Under the pieces are notes generated by a model, which was not told the origin of the DNA, searched no databases, and saw only the letters and a program-made list of their open reading frames with translations. The position numbers and the translations under genes were made by a program. 64,000 nt of DNA from Mycobacterium marinum (GTDB lineage: Bacteria; Actinomycetota; Actinomycetes; Mycobacteriales; Mycobacteriaceae), in contig NZ_CP024190.1 in NCBI RefSeq assembly GCF_003391395.1, forward strand, positions 1,364,001 through 1,428,000, read 5' to 3'. This document shows, one piece after another, positions 62,327 through 64,000 of the stretch (its first letter is position 1; every line of letters begins with the position of its first letter).

Positions 62327-63193
62327 GTGAAGCCCGCACCGCTGCGCGTCCGCGACGCCTTGGGGCCGGCGCGGGTACGACTGCACGGTGGGCCGGTGCT
62401 GGCCGAGCTGAGCGAACGGTTCGGCGCGGCCGCCCGCGCAAAGGTGCTGGCCGGCGAGGTGGTCGACGCGGCAGGCGCCATCGTCGATACCGCGACGGTG
62501 GCGGAGCCCGGATCGCATGTGTACCTCTACCGTGATCTTCCCGAAGAAGTGCCGGTGCCCTTCGAGATGCCGGTGCTCCACCAGGACGAGGACATCGTGG
62601 TCGCCGACAAGCCGCACTTTCTGGCGACCATGCCGCGGGGTCGCCACGTTGCGCAAACCGCGCTGGTGCGGTTGCGCTGCGAGCTCGGGTTGCCCGAGCT
62701 GAGTCCGGCGCACCGGCTCGATCGGCTGACGGCCGGGGTGTTGCTGTTCACCACCCGGCGCGAGTTGCGCGGGCGATATCAGACGCTGTTTGCCCGGGGT
62801 GCGGTACGCAAGACCTACCTGGCCCGGGCCGCGGTCGATGCTGACCTGGCATTCCCGCGGGTGATCCGCAGCCGCATCGTCAAGCGGCGGGGCCACTTGC
62901 AGGCGGTCTGCGAGCCCGGTGAGCCCAATGCGGAAACGCTGGTAGAGCTGATCTCACCCGAAGGCCTATACCGGTTGACCCCGCGGACCGGGCGCACTCA
63001 CCAGCTGCGGGTGCACATGGCCTCGCTTGGCCTGCCGATCTTCGGGGATCCCCTGTACCCCAACGTGATACCCGAGTCGCCACACGACCTTAGCGACTTC
63101 AGCTCGCCGCTGAGCCTGCTGGCTCAGCGCATCGAGTTCGAGGATCCGCTGTCCGGCTCGCGCCGCGAGTTCGTCAGTCCCCGAGAAATATGA
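62327..63193 (+). CDS. RluA-family pseudouridine synthase (Rv3300c-like)
   Basis: This 288-aa protein isomerises a uridine in RNA to pseudouridine; the target site is not deducible. The catalytic aspartate lies in HRLDRLTAGVLLFTT (about residue 127), the conserved Tyr-type segment is RKTYLARAAV, and RTGRTHQLRVHMASLGLPIFGDPLYP is the C-terminal family motif. No S4 RNA-binding domain is present. GTG at 62327 has a textbook AGGAGG 7 nt upstream, better than the longer frame from 62249. It lies about 20 bp ahead of atsB on the same strand. Confidence 0.93.
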   Translation: MKPAPLRVRDALGPARVRLHGGPVLAELSERFGAAARAKVLAGEVVDAAGAIVDTATVAEPGSHVYLYRDLPEEVPVPFEMPVLHQDEDIVVADKPHFLATMPRGRHVAQTALVRLRCELGLPELSPAHRLDRLTAGVLLFTTRRELRGRYQTLFARGAVRKTYLARAAVDADLAFPRVIRSRIVKRRGHLQAVCEPGEPNAETLVELISPEGLYRLTPRTGRTHQLRVHMASLGLPIFGDPLYPNVIPESPHDLSDFSSPLSLLAQRIEFEDPLSGSRREFVSPREI

Positions 63194-63214
63194 GCCAACC
63201 ACCGGGAGTGCCTC

Positions 63215-64000
63215 ATGAGTGAAGAAAACACACTGGTCATCGTCGCCGGGTACCAGGATCTGGATGCGGCTCAACACGATTTCGAGAATCTGACCGGTCG
63301 GGCCAACGCCAAGACTCTGCCGCTGCAAGGCGCGGTGCTGGTCGGCAAGGACAACGAGGGCAATCCCGTCCTGATCGATACCGGCAACCGTCTCGGCCGC
63401 CGTGGTGCCGCCTGGGGGGCCGGCGCGGGGCTGGCGGTCGGCCTCTTCTCGCCGGCACTGCTGGCGTCGACGGCGGTGGGTGCGGCGGCCGGCGCGCTGG
63501 CGGGCACCTTCATCCAGCACCGGGTCAAGAGCGGCCTGGCCGACAAGATCGGGCAGGCGCTGTCGGCGGGCAGCGCGGTGGTCATCGCCGTGACGCCGGC
63601 GCAGGGCCGGTTGCCGGTGGAACAGACGTTGTCGGGCTCACCGATGAAATCGGTTGCCGAATTGAGCCGGTCGACGATGCGGAGCCTGGGTGCGGCGCTG
63701 CAGGAGGCGATGGGCAAGTTCAATCCGGACCGCACCAAACTGCCGATCCCGCAGCGCAGCTTCGGTGGCACCATCGGCCGCACCATGGCGGAGTCGGTCG
63801 GCGACTGGACGATCGTCGCGGGCGCCAACGCCCCCGACGATGCACCCAACGTGCTCATCGTGCTCATCGACGACGCCGGATTCGGGGGACCGGATACCTT
63901 CGGAGGCGGCATCAGAACTCCGACGCTGTCGCGGGTGGCGAACAATGGTCTGGCCTACAACCGCTTTCATCTCACCGCGATCTGCTCGCCGACTCGTGCC
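63215..64000 (+). CDS. atsB: Arylsulfatase AtsB-like, 5' part only
   Basis: The visible 262 residues begin MSEENTLVIVAGYQDLD and show a two-part design. Residues 1 to about 130 resemble a DUF1269 domain, with a Gly/Ala-rich zipper-like hydrophobic stretch (GAAWGAGAGLAVGLFSPALL, about 67-86, and AVGAAAGALAGTF). The sulfatase domain starts near 208 (APNVLIVLIDDAGFGGPDTFGG) with metal-binding Asp residues, and the last six residues in the window are CSPTRA, the CxPxR motif whose cysteine is converted to formylglycine. The gene continues past base 64000. It corresponds to Rv3299c; the H37Rv protein is about 970 aa. Confidence 0.93.
   Translation, partial: MSEENTLVIVAGYQDLDAAQHDFENLTGRANAKTLPLQGAVLVGKDNEGNPVLIDTGNRLGRRGAAWGAGAGLAVGLFSPALLASTAVGAAAGALAGTFIQHRVKSGLADKIGQALSAGSAVVIAVTPAQGRLPVEQTLSGSPMKSVAELSRSTMRSLGAALQEAMGKFNPDRTKLPIPQRSFGGTIGRTMAESVGDWTIVAGANAPDDAPNVLIVLIDDAGFGGPDTFGGGIRTPTLSRVANNGLAYNRFHLTAICSPTRA

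Overview
The window is high-GC, coding-dense actinobacterial DNA from a slow-growing Mycobacterium. Evidence is four PE_PGRS loci, SigJ, SapM, PhoY1, AmiA1/AmiB1, LpdA, GlpD2 and AtsB in the order recalled for M. tuberculosis H37Rv Rv3338 back to Rv3299c, read here in inverted orientation. It is not an M. tuberculosis complex strain: several blocks I remember from H37Rv (Rv3333c/Rv3334, Rv3329, Rv3320c-Rv3327, mtp) are missing from their expected places, and other blocks sit between the core genes. A PE_PGRS-rich non-tuberculous species of the kansasii/marinum type fits, but the species cannot be fixed from this sequence. All comparisons with H37Rv are from memory.

Layout. 1-7 kb: partial alpha/beta hydrolase, trpS, YihY-type membrane protein, the coupled pair sugI-nagA, and dacB1 (cell wall and amino-sugar theme). 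7-10 kb: a near-perfect palindromic operator, a MerR regulator and an overlapping VIT/VWA-domain gene. 10-15.2 kb: PE_PGRS, sigJ, a convergent AhpD/carboxymuconolactone-decarboxylase gene preceded by an exact SigJ/ECF41-type promoter, and a truncated condensation-domain-like gene. 15.4-20.2 kb: a giant PE_PGRS (1610 aa). 20.2-23.7 kb: succinate dehydrogenase sdhCDAB. 23.9-26.7 kb: nucleoside salvage operon cdd-deoA-add, each junction overlapping. 26.7-32.7 kb: tandem paralogous PE_PGRS genes, the second broken by a one-base frameshift. 32.9-37.5 kb: ureide (allantoin) catabolism: a DUF6986 HpcH/HpaI-like protein, allantoicase and PuuE-type allantoinase in an overlapping operon, with a convergent NCS1 permease. 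37.6-40.1 kb: a 13E12-type DUF222/HNH protein and an alpha/beta hydrolase. 40.1-49.5 kb: acidic Rv3311-like protein, sapM, upp, pmmB, deoD, amiB1-amiA1, a DUF559/AbiEi-like gene bracketed by palindromic elements, and a gamma-glutamylcyclotransferase-like gene. 49.6-52.9 kb: lpdA and glpD2. 52.9-60.1 kb: an accessory block with a 60-aa ORF, an FMN glutamate-synthase-like protein, DUF5994 and a 1491-aa CtpI-like P-type ATPase. 60.4-64 kb: phoY1, a CorA-family channel, an RluA-type pseudouridine synthase and the start of the sulfatase atsB.

The strongest system-level observations are: SigJ paired with its probable target gene through an exact TGTCACA-N16-CGTC promoter; the MerR-VIT/VWA operon with a 20-bp-arm operator that also overlaps a candidate dacB1 promoter; the ureide operon in which a DUF6986 protein occupies the place where a ureidoglycolate- or glyoxylate-processing enzyme would be expected; a 22-bp tandem repeat abutting the upp start codon; and palindromic elements flanking the DUF559 gene. 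No tRNA, rRNA, insertion sequence, CRISPR array or origin was seen.
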